From NCBI GenBank assembly GCA_963972195.1, contig CAXATH010000004.1, positions 186,001 to 250,000 on the forward strand: 64,000 nucleotides of DNA, in the 5' to 3' direction. The position numbers and the translations under genes were made by a program. A model generated the notes under the pieces. That model was not told the DNA's origin, did not search any database, and worked only from the letters and a program-made list of their open reading frames with translations. This document shows, in pieces, positions 33,384 to 42,383 of this stretch. This DNA comes from Litorimonas sp963972195. Lineage in GTDB: Bacteria; Pseudomonadota; Alphaproteobacteria; Caulobacterales; Maricaulaceae. Within the stretch, counting starts at the first letter, position 1. Each line of letters begins with the position of its first letter.

Positions 33384-33857
33384 GGGACTCTCTTAACCGC
33401 GCCAAGAAAAAACCACAACCAAGGTTAGAAGAACGTAAATATCGACAGCTATCCACATGTCTCCGGCGTAAAACAGGTTTCCTGTGAATTCAGGGGGCGG
33501 ATTTGAAGCTTAAGGCAATTTTATCCATGGGGAGTGTTAGGGTGTATTAACAAATTGAGTATAGGGGATAAGATTCTGCCTCATATTTATCCTTCGGGTT
33601 TTCCCCGATAGGCATTCGACTTCATGTCGCATTGCTTTGAAGAATAGACATGTTATCCCCGATTTTAGCATTATACACAGATCAGTTTTTGAACTGTGAT
33701 TTATACCACTTTATCCTGTGACCATTAAGATTGGTTACTGAAACGTTAAGACTGTCCACATATCCCGCTTTCTACATCTATCACTTCTTTTTTAAAAAAT
33801 TTAAGAGGAGATAAGAGAGTTCGGATAACTATCGGGCATAACCAAAGGATCTTGAAA
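33384..33857. other. Probable chromosomal replication origin (Cori-like)
   Basis: 474 bp with no gene, AT-rich, between ppsR and hemE, exactly where Cori lies in Caulobacter. Contents: DnaA-box-like nonamers TTATACACA (33671-33679), CTATCCACA (33449-33457) and CTGTCCACA (33752-33760), plus looser TTATCC repeats (33521, 33653); seven TTAA motifs (33393, 33510, 33547, 33725, 33746, 33792, 33801), of which 33510-33524 is TTAA-N7-TTAT, nearly a CtrA box that overlaps a TTATCCA; and an A/T run (33785-33804) near hemE that could be the unwinding element. It must also hold the hemE and ppsR promoters. Flanking genes point away from it on both sides. Functional proof is not possible from sequence alone. 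Confidence 0.75.
33671..33679 (+). promoter_or_regulatory. DnaA box in putative origin
   Basis: TTATACACA, a full match to the TTATNCACA DnaA consensus, located centrally in the ppsR-hemE gap. Confidence 0.7.
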
Positions 33858-34892
33858 ATGGCATCTCTTCTCGATGTGCTTAGCGGTCAAAAGGCAGAAA
33901 CCCCGCCAATCTGGTTTATGCGGCAAGCCGGGCGACATCTGCCAGAATATTTGGAAGTCAGATCAACCGCGAAAGATTTTATCGATTTTTGCTTTAGTCC
34001 TGAAAAAGCCGCCAAAGTTACGCTCCAGCCTGTCAATCGATACGATATGGACGCGGCTATCCTCTTTGCCGATATATTGCTGATTCCAATCGGTTTAGGC
34101 CGTGAGGTTCGTTTCATCAAAGGAACTGGTCCTGTTCTCGATCCTATCGATGTTGAAGGTATCAAAGCCCTGACGATAGACGGCGCCGCCGAACGGGTAT
34201 CCACCGTATATGAAACAGTCTCTCGGGTTCGTTCAGATCTTCCGGCTGACAAAGCGCTTATCGGCTTTTGCGGTGGTCCCTGGACGGTGGCCACTTATAT
34301 GATCGAAGGGAAGGGGAGTCCCAAAAAAGAGATCGCCAAACGATTTGCCTATGAAAATCCACGGGCCATGGCGGACTTGATGGAAGCGCTGGTTATTTCC
34401 AGTGCGGACTATCTTATCGGACAGGCCAAAGCCGGGGCGGACGTGCTGAAAATTTTCGAGAGCTGGGCTGAAGGCTTGTCGCCGGAATTATTCGAGCGTC
34501 TGGTTCTAAACCCGACCCGGGATATCATCACCCGCATAAGAAAGGCCGGAATAGACAAACCCATAATCGGTTTTCCGCGAGGCGCCGGGCTCAATGCTAT
34601 CCGCTATGCCCATGAAACAGGGATTACAGCCATTGCGGCGGGCACGCAAATGCCGCTTGATGATTTTAGATGCGCGATTCCCGAAAACATGCCGGTTCAG
34701 GGCAATCTGGATCCCTTGGCCCTCAGAATTGGCGGTGACGTCCTCCGCAAAGCTGTGGACCGGATATTGGAAGACGGCAAAAATGGCCCGCATATTTTTA
34801 ATCTGGGGCACGGCGTGACTCCGGACGTCAAAATCGATAATGTTCAGGCTGTGGTCAACCACATCCGCGGCAAGGAAGCGCGTTATGTCTAG
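33858..34892 (+). CDS. hemE: Uroporphyrinogen decarboxylase
   Basis: Decarboxylates uroporphyrinogen III to coproporphyrinogen III in haem synthesis. The 344-residue enzyme has PPIWFMRQAGRHLPEY (catalytic Arg region), FCGGPWTVATYMIEG, and the late FNLGHGVTPDVK. Start chosen at ATG 33858 with AAAGGA 8 nt upstream; a TTG two codons earlier is unlikely. It is the first gene right of the putative origin and overlaps hemJ by 8 bp. Confidence 0.97.
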   Translation: MASLLDVLSGQKAETPPIWFMRQAGRHLPEYLEVRSTAKDFIDFCFSPEKAAKVTLQPVNRYDMDAAILFADILLIPIGLGREVRFIKGTGPVLDPIDVEGIKALTIDGAAERVSTVYETVSRVRSDLPADKALIGFCGGPWTVATYMIEGKGSPKKEIAKRFAYENPRAMADLMEALVISSADYLIGQAKAGADVLKIFESWAEGLSPELFERLVLNPTRDIITRIRKAGIDKPIIGFPRGAGLNAIRYAHETGITAIAAGTQMPLDDFRCAIPENMPVQGNLDPLALRIGGDVLRKAVDRILEDGKNGPHIFNLGHGVTPDVKIDNVQAVVNHIRGKEARYV

Positions 34893-35322
34893 TCTCTATC
34901 TCTGGCTGAAAGCCTTCCACCTTTGCGCCGTGATTTTCTGGATGGCGGGAATGCTCTACCTTCCACGTCTGTTTGTATACCACTCAACGGCCTCAATTGG
35001 CGGAGAACTCGAAGCCAAGATGGTAGAGGCGGAAGCGAAACTCTTACGCATCATCATGAACCCGGCAATGATCATAGCGCTCATTCTGGGTCTGGTTTTG
35101 ATTTTCACGAATCTTGGGCTTTATGCCGGATCCGGATGGCTACATCTAAAGGTTCTACTGGCCTTCGGGTTGATAGGCTATCATGGCTATCTTGCCAAAA
35201 CCCGAAAAGGTTTTCTGAACGGCGGGCGTCCGCGCTCAGAAAAATTCTTCCGCCGCATCAATGAAATCCCGGCTATTATCGCCATCATTATCGTGGTCCT
35301 GGCCATTGTCGAGCCGTTTTAG
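34885..35322 (+). CDS. hemJ: Protoporphyrinogen oxidase HemJ
   Basis: Membrane haem-synthesis enzyme (UPF0093) that oxidises protoporphyrinogen IX. From ATG 34885 the 145-residue protein begins LYLWLKAFHLCAVIFWMAGM with the conserved His (residue about 12) and continues with LPRLFVYH; four membrane segments; the later conserved Lys is in GWLHLKVLL and the end carries RRINEIPAI. Overlap with hemE implies coupled translation of two haem enzymes. Confidence 0.93.
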   Translation: MSSLYLWLKAFHLCAVIFWMAGMLYLPRLFVYHSTASIGGELEAKMVEAEAKLLRIIMNPAMIIALILGLVLIFTNLGLYAGSGWLHLKVLLAFGLIGYHGYLAKTRKGFLNGGRPRSEKFFRRINEIPAIIAIIIVVLAIVEPF

Positions 35323-35351
35323 GCGTCATAAATTGCTGAAAATAATTTAAA

Positions 35352-35379
35352 TTGACATTATAAAAACAACGTCTATTTT
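35352..35379 (+). promoter_or_regulatory. Candidate rho promoter
   Basis: TTGACA (35352-35357), 16-nt spacer, TATTTT (35374-35379), in the AT-rich 137-bp gap between hemJ and rho. It would give a leader of about 75 nt. Confidence 0.45.
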
Positions 35380-35459
35380 TAAATCAACGCCATTCGTGCG
35401 TATTCTTTTCGAACATATTCCGCCGAGACGGACCTGAAGAGACAACCCCCACCAAAGAA

Positions 35460-36764
35460 ATGAACATGACAGAACCCCATAAAATAGAGCTGGAGGGAAT
35501 GACCTCCATCAGTCTTGACGACCTCAAGAAATTTAAACCCCCGGAATTGATTAAATTTGCAGAAGAAGTCGGCGTTGAAAATGCTGCTTCCATGCGTAAG
35601 CAGGATATCTTTTTCGCCATTCTGAAAGACCTGGCCGAAGAAGACATTAAGATTAACGGAAGCGGCGTGCTGGAAGTCCTCCAGGATGGGTTCGGCTTTT
35701 TACGCTCTCCTGAAGCAAACTATCTCGCCGGGCCGGATGATATTTATGTCAGCCCGAACCAAATCCGTAAAATGGGACTTCGGACCGGGGATACAGTCTC
35801 AGGCGAAATCCGCAGCCCTCAGGACAATGAGCGTTATTTCGCTCTAACCCGCGTGACGTCGATGAATTTCGGACCGCCAGAGCAGGCGCGTAACAAAGTT
35901 CATTTTGACAATCTGACGCCGCTCTATCCGGATCAAAGATTTCAACTGGAAATCGAAGACCCCACCCTGAAAGACAATTCCGGCCGGGTGATCGATATTG
36001 TCTCTCCTATCGGGAAAGGCCAGCGGGCCCTCATCGTGGCGCCGCCCCGGACGGGTAAAACGGTTCTCTTGCAGAACATTGCCCACTCGATCGAACGCAA
36101 TCACCCGGAATGTTATGTTCTTGTCCTACTAATTGACGAACGTCCTGAAGAAGTGACGGATATGCAGCGCTCGGTCAAAGGTGAGGTTGTTTCTTCAACT
36201 TTTGATGAACCTGCCACGCGCCACGTTCAAGTCGCAGAAATGGTTATTCAGAAAGCCAAACGCCTGACAGAACATGGCAAAGATGTTGTCATTCTTCTTG
36301 ACTCCATTACCCGTCTTGGCCGCGCCTATAACACGGTCGTGCCAAGTTCAGGCAAGGTTCTGACCGGCGGTGTCGACGCGAATGCGCTACAACGCCCAAA
36401 GCGTTTCTTTGGCGCGGCGCGGAATATTGAAGAAGGCGGGTCTCTAACCATTATTGCCACCGCCCTTATCGATACGGGCTCCCGTATGGACGAAGTTATC
36501 TTTGAAGAATTCAAAGGCACAGGTAACTCGGAAATCGTGCTTGACCGTAAAGTTGCGGATAAGCGTATCTTCCCGGCGATTGATGTCACCAAATCGGGGA
36601 CACGTAAGGAAGAGCTTCTTATCGGCCCGGCTGAGTTGCAAAAGACTTATGTCTTGCGTCGCATCCTGAACCCGATGGGCACTATGGACGCGATCGAGTT
36701 CCTTCTGTCCAAACTCAAGGACAGCAAGACCAATTCAGACTTCTTTGAAAGTATGAATACTTAA
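35460..36764 (+). CDS. rho: Transcription termination factor Rho
   Basis: Hexameric RNA helicase that ends transcription. The 434-residue protein has an N-terminal Rho domain, the cold-shock-like RNA-binding site GFGFLRSPEANYLAGPDDIYVS (primary site), Walker A APPRTGKT (about 200), Walker B LVLLIDERPEEVTDM and the Q-loop region RPKRFFGAARNIEEGGSLT. Two ATGs (35460 and 35466) are possible starts. Its stop overlaps that of the convergent membrane protein. Confidence 0.98.
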   Translation: MNMTEPHKIELEGMTSISLDDLKKFKPPELIKFAEEVGVENAASMRKQDIFFAILKDLAEEDIKINGSGVLEVLQDGFGFLRSPEANYLAGPDDIYVSPNQIRKMGLRTGDTVSGEIRSPQDNERYFALTRVTSMNFGPPEQARNKVHFDNLTPLYPDQRFQLEIEDPTLKDNSGRVIDIVSPIGKGQRALIVAPPRTGKTVLLQNIAHSIERNHPECYVLVLLIDERPEEVTDMQRSVKGEVVSSTFDEPATRHVQVAEMVIQKAKRLTEHGKDVVILLDSITRLGRAYNTVVPSSGKVLTGGVDANALQRPKRFFGAARNIEEGGSLTIIATALIDTGSRMDEVIFEEFKGTGNSEIVLDRKVADKRIFPAIDVTKSGTRKEELLIGPAELQKTYVLRRILNPMGTMDAIEFLLSKLKDSKTNSDFFESMNT

Positions 36765-37237
36765 TTCAATTTGGGCGGTTTGGGGCGCGTGAGTAACGCA
36801 AATACCAAGCCGCCTGTAATTCCGGCGAGAATTTGTAGGAAAACCCCTGTTCCGTCGCGAGCGCCCGCGATGAGCTGCGTTCCGAAAAAGACGTTTTTCA
36901 TTGCCCAAAGCATGACGCCCATTGAAACGCCCCCCGCTACGCTAAAGACTATAAACCGGTAATGCGCCTGGCTTCGAAGGTTCAAGACGAACAGAAGCAG
37001 CGAACCCGCGCCAAAAGCGACCAGCAACCCTAACCCCACAAAAACCAAGTAAAGCAGCTTGGCAAAATAAAAGAGGTCGTAGAGGACCATTGAAAACGTT
37101 GTTCCAGAGCTTATCGATCCACCGACATTTTCGAGCAAAGCAACCACTCTAAGGCTGGAAAAAATAGACCCCAGCATCGTTGTAAGGACCGCGGCGACCA
37201 ACCAAGCGAGAATCCATTTTGTAATTGCTCTAAGCAT
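36761..37237 (-). CDS. Hypothetical membrane protein, four helices
   Basis: A 158-residue inner-membrane protein with four hydrophobic segments (about residues 5-25, 50-85, 92-112, 130-150 counted from ATG 37237). I do not recognise a family. The frame is open to a TTG at 37258. It converges on rho with the two stop codons overlapping, and is divergent from the sugar-dehydrogenase-like gene across 38 bp. Confidence 0.7.
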   Translation of the reverse strand: MLRAITKWILAWLVAAVLTTMLGSIFSSLRVVALLENVGGSISSGTTFSMVLYDLFYFAKLLYLVFVGLGLLVAFGAGSLLLFVLNLRSQAHYRFIVFSVAGGVSMGVMLWAMKNVFFGTQLIAGARDGTGVFLQILAGITGGLVFALLTRPKPPKLN

Positions 37238-37275
37238 GGCTACAGTCGTGCTGAACAAAAGTCAGGTCGTCAAGT

Positions 37276-38406
37276 ATGAAACATCAAGTCTTGTTAGTCT
37301 CTTTTCTGCTCTCTGCGGGCTTATCTGCTTGTATGGAGCCTCAATCTGCGCCGGATCTGACGGAAATACCGTCTTCCGAATTAGCGCTTGAAACTCTGGC
37401 AGAGGGGCTAAGGTCACCTTGGGCAGTCGCTGAACTCGCTGGAAATGAATATTTGATTACGGAAAAACCCGGAAACCTTATTCGTTTTGCGCAAGGCCAG
37501 CGAAGTGAAATCCAAGGACTGCCGGAGGATATTCTTGTCGAAGGTCAGGGCGGTCTTTTGGATATAAAACTTGCGCCTGACTTTGCAGAGACAAGAGAAG
37601 TCTACCTCTCCTATGCTTACGGAACAACGGAGGCGAACGGCACCGCGCTGTTGCGGGCCAGTTTGGACGGTAACGAGCTGAAAGACGCAACCACTATTTT
37701 CCGGACCAGCCCGCCGAAAAGCGGCTCTCAGCATTTTGGGTCAAGAATCGCGTTTTTACCGGATGAGACGCTTATCCTAACCTTCGGGGATGGATTTGCC
37801 TTTCGCGAGGACGCTCAAAAACCGGGAACGCATCTGGGTAAAATTGTTCGTCTGACACGTGACGGCGGCGTCCCGCAGGACAACCCTTTTCTGGGGCAGG
37901 ACGGTTACAAGACGCAAATCTACTCCATGGGTCACAGAAATGTTCAAGGACTGGCTTATGACGCCGAAACCAATACGCTTTGGGAACATGAACACGGCCC
38001 GCGCGGAGGCGACGAACTTAACATCCTTACAGGCGGAGAAAATTACGGCTGGCCACTCGTAACGAAAGGCGTCGACTATAACGGCGCACGGATTACGCCA
38101 TTTGAGGACAAAGACGGTTATGTTGAGGCTATTCATTCCTGGGTGCCGTCCATCGCGCCCAGCGGACTGGTAATTTATCGCGGGGATATGTTTCCAGATT
38201 GGAATGGGGACGCTTTGATTGGCGGCCTGGCGTCACGTGATTTACGCCGTGTGGACCTAGAAAACGGGACATCGGTCAAAGAAGTCGATCTGTTAAGTGA
38301 TCTGGATATGCGGATACGGGACGTAAGGGTGGCGGCAGACGGCTCTGTTCTCATTTTGACGGATGATCCCGAAAACGGACAGCTTATTCGTCTCAGTCCC
38401 AAATAA
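37276..38406 (+). CDS. YliI/PQQ-dependent sugar dehydrogenase-like lipoprotein
   Basis: A 376-residue beta-propeller of the soluble aldose/glucose-sorbosone dehydrogenase family. The signal peptide ends with lipobox LSAC (about residue 19). Family segments: LRSPWAVAELAGNEYLITEKPGN, GQGGLLDIKLAPDF, GKIVRLTRDGGVPQDNPF, WEHEHGPRGGDELNIL and YGWP, with Arg/His residues that bind PQQ. Probably periplasmic or outer-membrane anchored and oxidises aldoses; substrate not deducible. Shares the terminator region with secB. Confidence 0.88.
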   Translation: MKHQVLLVSFLLSAGLSACMEPQSAPDLTEIPSSELALETLAEGLRSPWAVAELAGNEYLITEKPGNLIRFAQGQRSEIQGLPEDILVEGQGGLLDIKLAPDFAETREVYLSYAYGTTEANGTALLRASLDGNELKDATTIFRTSPPKSGSQHFGSRIAFLPDETLILTFGDGFAFREDAQKPGTHLGKIVRLTRDGGVPQDNPFLGQDGYKTQIYSMGHRNVQGLAYDAETNTLWEHEHGPRGGDELNILTGGENYGWPLVTKGVDYNGARITPFEDKDGYVEAIHSWVPSIAPSGLVIYRGDMFPDWNGDALIGGLASRDLRRVDLENGTSVKEVDLLSDLDMRIRDVRVAADGSVLILTDDPENGQLIRLSPK

Positions 38407-38430
38407 AAAACCCGCCTAGAAGGGCGGGTT
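38405..38430 (-). terminator. Intrinsic terminator for secB
   Basis: AACCCGCC (38409-38416), 6-nt loop, GGCGGGTT (38423-38430). The A-run 38405-38410 becomes a T-run when read on the minus strand, so it terminates secB, which ends at 38451. In the plus direction only AAAA follows, but the hairpin may also slow transcription from the dehydrogenase gene. Confidence 0.75.
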
Positions 38431-38450
38431 AAAAGAGGTGCTGTAAAGCT

Positions 38451-39029
38451 TTAGTTTTTTGGCTGATCCGCGGCGCGGCGCATCATTTCCTCACGGAACA
38501 TGGCAGCAAAATCCGGCGGCTCAAGCATGATAGGCGGGAAGCCGCCATTTTGTGTCATCTCGGCCATAATCTGGCGTGCAAATGGGAAGAGAAGGCGTGG
38601 GCACTCGATCAGGATCATCGGCTGAATCTGTTCAACATTGATACCCTGAAACGCAAACAAGCCAGCATATTCCAATTCAGCAATGAACGCGATATTTTCG
38701 CCGCGGCGCGCTTCGGCGCGAAGCATCAGAGTCACTTCGACGTTGTCATCATCCATCATCTGACGGCCGATTTCGATATTAATATTTATCGCCGGGGCTT
38801 CTAGTCCGGAGCGAAGGCTTTCCGGGGCGTGCGGGTTTTCGAAACTCTGGTCTTTGGTATATTGGGCCAGAATACTCAGCATCGGCCCAGAGGCGGCCTC
38901 CCCATTTGCCTGAGGCTCATTGCCTTGAGCTGGAGCAGCTTGGTCAGCTTCCGGAGTTGTGGCGGGAGAAGACTCACCGTCAATAGACAAGCTATCTTCT
39001 TCCTTGGATTTCTTGGGTTTTTTGGCCAT
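38451..39029 (-). CDS. secB: Protein-export chaperone SecB
   Basis: Tetrameric cytoplasmic chaperone that keeps preproteins unfolded for SecA. The core (about residues 48-190) shows LSILAQYTKDQSFENPHAPESL, VTLMLRAEA and the conserved CPRLLFPFARQIMAEMTQNGGFPP. An acidic, low-complexity tail of about 45 residues (SLSIDGESSPATTPEAD and following) precedes it, longer than in E. coli SecB. Divergent from the Tim44-like gene. Confidence 0.96.
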   Translation of the reverse strand: MAKKPKKSKEEDSLSIDGESSPATTPEADQAAPAQGNEPQANGEAASGPMLSILAQYTKDQSFENPHAPESLRSGLEAPAININIEIGRQMMDDDNVEVTLMLRAEARRGENIAFIAELEYAGLFAFQGINVEQIQPMILIECPRLLFPFARQIMAEMTQNGGFPPIMLEPPDFAAMFREEMMRRAADQPKN

Positions 39030-39201
39030 ATAAATTCCCTGACGGGCTCCCTTTGGCGGGTTATCGAAATGGCCCGCCTGCTATCATGGCGCGCCAAAAG
39101 CCGCAATTCCTTATTGCGACGACTGTTCAGAGACCCTATCTGGTAAAGGAAGCGCTCTGTTTCAACAGGGCCATTTAAATTTAGCCACAAAAGACACTCT
39201 T

Positions 39202-39873
39202 ATGTATGAAGTCATTCTTTACGCCGCCATCGCGACAGTCGTTTGTGTCATGTTTTACAGCGTTTTAGGTAAAACCGTTGGCAAAGGCCCGGAAGACGCT
39301 ATTAATCCCCGCTCTATGATGGAAGACGAAAAATCTGCCTCTGTTATTGAGCCTTTATCAAAAGAATTGGAAAAAAAGGGACTTGGCGCAATTTCGGCGC
39401 GTGACCCCGAATTCTCTCCAAGCCATTTCATAGACGGCGCAAAACAGGCCTATTCCATGATTTTGGAAGCGTTTGCTGCGGGAGATCACGAAACGCTTGG
39501 TAATCTCCTGACGCAAGACACTCTGGCCGTCTACAACGAAGCCATTAAAGAGCGTGAAAAGTCTGGCTATACTCAGGTAACGGATTTGGGCCGCTTGAAG
39601 AAGACCTCCATCGAATCCGCCGTTCTGGATGGCGCTATCGCTCGAATTTCGGTCTTGTATGAATCGGATTTGACGTCGGCGCTTCTCGACGAAGGCGGCA
39701 ATGTCGTTCAGGGCGACCCGGATGTCCTCTCTTCTATCGCGGAAGTCTGGACATATGAAAGAAACCTCAAGCAATCTGATCCAACATGGCGACTTTCTGA
39801 TGTGGCTCCCTCCGAAGGCGATGACCTTGAAGCCGATCCTTCTCCGGACACGAAACCCTCAGACGACGATTAG
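39202..39873 (+). CDS. Tim44-domain membrane protein (TimA-like)
   Basis: A 223-residue protein with one N-terminal membrane anchor (about residues 3-22, YEVILYAAIATVVCVMFYSV), a variable linker and a C-terminal Tim44-like domain (SHFIDGAKQAYSMILEAFAAGDHETLGNLLT, later EVWTYERNLKQSDPTWRLSDV). In alphaproteobacteria this family (TimA) is a relative of mitochondrial Tim44. Its position beside secB and before mltA is conserved and supports the call. An acidic Asp/Ser tail ends the protein. Confidence 0.88.
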   Translation: MYEVILYAAIATVVCVMFYSVLGKTVGKGPEDAINPRSMMEDEKSASVIEPLSKELEKKGLGAISARDPEFSPSHFIDGAKQAYSMILEAFAAGDHETLGNLLTQDTLAVYNEAIKEREKSGYTQVTDLGRLKKTSIESAVLDGAIARISVLYESDLTSALLDEGGNVVQGDPDVLSSIAEVWTYERNLKQSDPTWRLSDVAPSEGDDLEADPSPDTKPSDDD

Positions 39874-39877
39874 ACCT

Positions 39878-41149
39878 ATGCGACATTTCTCACTCGGGGT
39901 TATTTATTCAGTTTTGTTTTTCACCATCGGGCTTTCGGGATGTGCGACGAGCGGCGTAGAAGAGAATAACCCCTGGTCAGAAACCCCCTATATGGAAGAG
40001 GAAGACCTTGAGGGCTCTTTCGAGGCGCAGCCTTTAAACCTTCCGCCCCAAGCCCCAGCTATTCCGGCGCCGAGATCGCCGCAACCTGATCCTCCCGAAG
40101 AAGTCATCGTCAATACACCGCTGTGGTATAATAATTTGCCGGGGTGGGAAGAGGCGGATACGCGCCCGGCGCTGGCCTCTTTTCGGCGTTCCTGTAAGAG
40201 CTGGGTCAAGGCGGATCCGGACGCCTTTCTAAATAAAAACCTTCCCGATTACGGCGTTTACCGCGACTGGCTCCCGGCCTGCGCCAAGGTCAGACTGATT
40301 GGGCCGTCCGAGAAAGCGTCACGGGATTTTTTCGAAACAGAATTTGCGCCCCTGTCCATAAAAACCCTTACAGATGAGGCGGGGACACTCACTGGATATT
40401 ACGAACCGGAAATTGACGTCAGACTGACGCCGGATGAAACCTACCGCGAACCCATATTGGCCAAACCGACGAACCCATCCGTGATGAAAAAGCCGCGCTC
40501 GGAAATCAACGCAAATTCTTCAAGAGTGATTGCCTATGGCCGCCCTATTGATGTGTTCTTTATGCAAATACAGGGCTCAGGCCGATTGAGATATCCCGAT
40601 GGGCGGAGCCTTCGCGCCGCCTATGCGGGCAATAATGGAAAGCCTTACACCTCTATTGGACGCGTCCTGGTAGAACGGGGAGAAATGAAACTCTCTCAGG
40701 CGTCCAAGCAGTCAATTGAAGCGTGGATGGAAAGAAATGGGCCCAAAAAAACGCGGGCTCTGATGAACGAAAACCCTCGTTACATTTTCTTTGCGGAACA
40801 ATCTGTTGCGATTGACGCCTTTGGTATTGAAGAAGGCCCCCGCGGCGCGATGGAAGTGCCCCTAACGGAAATGGGCTCAATCGCCGTGGATCCGCGCTAT
40901 CATCCTTATGGAACCCTGGTGTGGCTGGAGACGAAACTTCCACAGGAAGGCGGCGATTATAAGGGTAAGGAAACCGGAATATTGGTTTCCGCGCAGGATA
41001 CAGGAAAAGCCATTCGCGGCGCTTTGAGGGGCGACCTGTTTTTTGGAGCAGGGGACGACGCCGGAAATCGCGCAGGCGTGATGAAACATGACGTCCGCTG
41101 GAAGATACTCGTGCCGAAATCCATCGCCCGGTCTCAACCCGTCAGCTAG
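39878..41149 (+). CDS. mltA: Membrane-bound lytic murein transglycosylase A
   Basis: Lipoprotein enzyme that cleaves peptidoglycan glycan strands forming 1,6-anhydro-muropeptides. From ATG 39878 the 423-residue product has a signal peptide with lipobox LSGC, a Pro-rich linker, then the MltA domain (LTGYYEPEIDVRLTPDETY, IAYGRPIDVFFMQIQGSGRLRYPDG) and 3D domain with catalytic-type Asp (ILVSAQDTGKAIRGALRGDLFFGAG). The frame continues upstream inside the Tim44 gene but that is spurious. The start is 4 bp after the upstream stop. Confidence 0.95.
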   Translation: MRHFSLGVIYSVLFFTIGLSGCATSGVEENNPWSETPYMEEEDLEGSFEAQPLNLPPQAPAIPAPRSPQPDPPEEVIVNTPLWYNNLPGWEEADTRPALASFRRSCKSWVKADPDAFLNKNLPDYGVYRDWLPACAKVRLIGPSEKASRDFFETEFAPLSIKTLTDEAGTLTGYYEPEIDVRLTPDETYREPILAKPTNPSVMKKPRSEINANSSRVIAYGRPIDVFFMQIQGSGRLRYPDGRSLRAAYAGNNGKPYTSIGRVLVERGEMKLSQASKQSIEAWMERNGPKKTRALMNENPRYIFFAEQSVAIDAFGIEEGPRGAMEVPLTEMGSIAVDPRYHPYGTLVWLETKLPQEGGDYKGKETGILVSAQDTGKAIRGALRGDLFFGAGDDAGNRAGVMKHDVRWKILVPKSIARSQPVS

Positions 41150-41163
41150 TAAGTTTTAAGAAC

Positions 41164-41673
41164 ATGAAAAAGAAACCGGACAGACCGCTAAAGGACGAAG
41201 AGCGAGATGTCTGGGGCCGCGTGGCGCGCACTGTATCGCCGCGCCGCTACCCCAAAGGTAAGGGGAGCGCCAAACCTCTGCCCAGCCGGGAAAACTTCGC
41301 CAACATGCTCCGCGTCGCGCCAAGCGTGTCAATTGACACGCAATCCACCCCGGGACGGCTGGAGCGCAATAATGATAAAAAGACGCGGCGCGGGCGCGTC
41401 GAGATAGATGCCAAAATCGATCTTCATGACATGACGCAAAGCGAGGCGCGGCCCGCTTTGTCGAGAGCCATTATAAGGGCTGTTAAACACAACAAAAAAT
41501 GCCTTCTCGTCGTGACCGGTAAGGGCGTGCGTCTCAATGGAGTTTTACGTCAGAATTTTCCGAATTGGATTAAGGACCCGGCCTTACGTCCGCATATTGC
41601 AACCTATGCCCAAGCCCATATCCGGCACGGCGGAGCCGGGGCGTGGTATGTGTTTTTAAAACAGTCCGATTGA
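41164..41673 (+). CDS. Smr-domain protein
   Basis: A 169-residue basic protein with a C-terminal Smr (MutS2-related) domain: KIDLHDMTQSEARPAL, LLVVTGKGVRLNGVLRQNFPNWI and the ending ARQAHIRHGGAGAWYVFLK-like pattern (QAHIRHGGAGAWYVFLK). Smr domains are nucleases acting on nucleic acids. The N-terminal half is low-complexity and basic (KKKPDRPLKDEERDVWGRV). Follows mltA by 14 bp. Confidence 0.9.
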   Translation: MKKKPDRPLKDEERDVWGRVARTVSPRRYPKGKGSAKPLPSRENFANMLRVAPSVSIDTQSTPGRLERNNDKKTRRGRVEIDAKIDLHDMTQSEARPALSRAIIRAVKHNKKCLLVVTGKGVRLNGVLRQNFPNWIKDPALRPHIATYAQAHIRHGGAGAWYVFLKQSD

Positions 41674-41781
41674 TCTTCACCTGTCCAAAACATTAACTCC
41701 CTAGGCAAAAGGCAACCCTAAGCCTTGTAGGGCGTAGTATTTTCAGGAAACGGACATTTACCCCCGTCCCTGGAGATAAAC

Positions 41782-42360
41782 ATGACTTTTAAAACGACTT
41801 TGACATTAAGCGCGGCGCTCTTGGCCTCTCTTACGTTATTTCCGACTATGGCAGCGGCGCAAGCGAACAACGAAGTGAATGGGCAAGCCCAATTACAGAC
41901 AACCTCATACCACCCCATCAGCGATCTCTCCATCGGTAATGCGATTGAAAGCTCCGTTATGGCGGGCGAACATGATGAGACCTTGATGCGCGAGTATGAT
42001 AAAGGCGTCATGCAGGCTTTCCGCGCCGCCTACGCGATAAATGTAATGAACCCGCTCTGGACAGAAAGTTCCGCTAAAGACCTTGTCTTAGCTGTCTCCG
42101 CTATGGAAGGTGAAGGCTTGGTCGAGTCAGAAATGACACAAAACGTAGACCAAGCGATCAAAAACCGATTTGAAGGACCTACGGCGAAAAAGCGAGCCCA
42201 AGGCGATATGGCTTTATCGATGATTTTCATTCATCTTGAAAACCTTCGTCACCCTCTGGGATCTCCGGCGCCAAGACTGGCGAATTTGGACACAGAATTA
42301 TTCTCTGCGGGTCATTCCGGCGTAGAAGAAACTGAAGCAGGCTATTCAATGAATTTCTAG
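41782..42360 (+). CDS. Hypothetical secreted protein
   Basis: A 192-residue protein with a clear signal peptide (residues 1-29, ending MAAAQA). The rest is helical, with no cysteine; segments include GNAIESSVMAGEHDETLMREYD and NQAIKNRFEGPTAKKRAQGDMALSMIF. I do not recognise the family. It has a GGAGATAAAC ribosome-binding region and stands alone between smr and hslU (convergent). Likely periplasmic. Confidence 0.75.
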   Translation: MTFKTTLTLSAALLASLTLFPTMAAAQANNEVNGQAQLQTTSYHPISDLSIGNAIESSVMAGEHDETLMREYDKGVMQAFRAAYAINVMNPLWTESSAKDLVLAVSAMEGEGLVESEMTQNVDQAIKNRFEGPTAKKRAQGDMALSMIFIHLENLRHPLGSPAPRLANLDTELFSAGHSGVEETEAGYSMNF

Positions 42361-42383
42361 CCTGCGAGAAAGTGTTCTCCGGC

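Noticed and set aside
33725..33749. Pair of TTAA motifs in the putative origin as a CtrA box
   Set aside because: The spacing is 17 nt, not 7, so it is not a full CtrA site; kept only as half-sites.
39701..39877. Upstream extension of mltA
   Set aside because: Lies inside the Tim44-like gene; the signal peptide with lipobox begins at ATG 39878.
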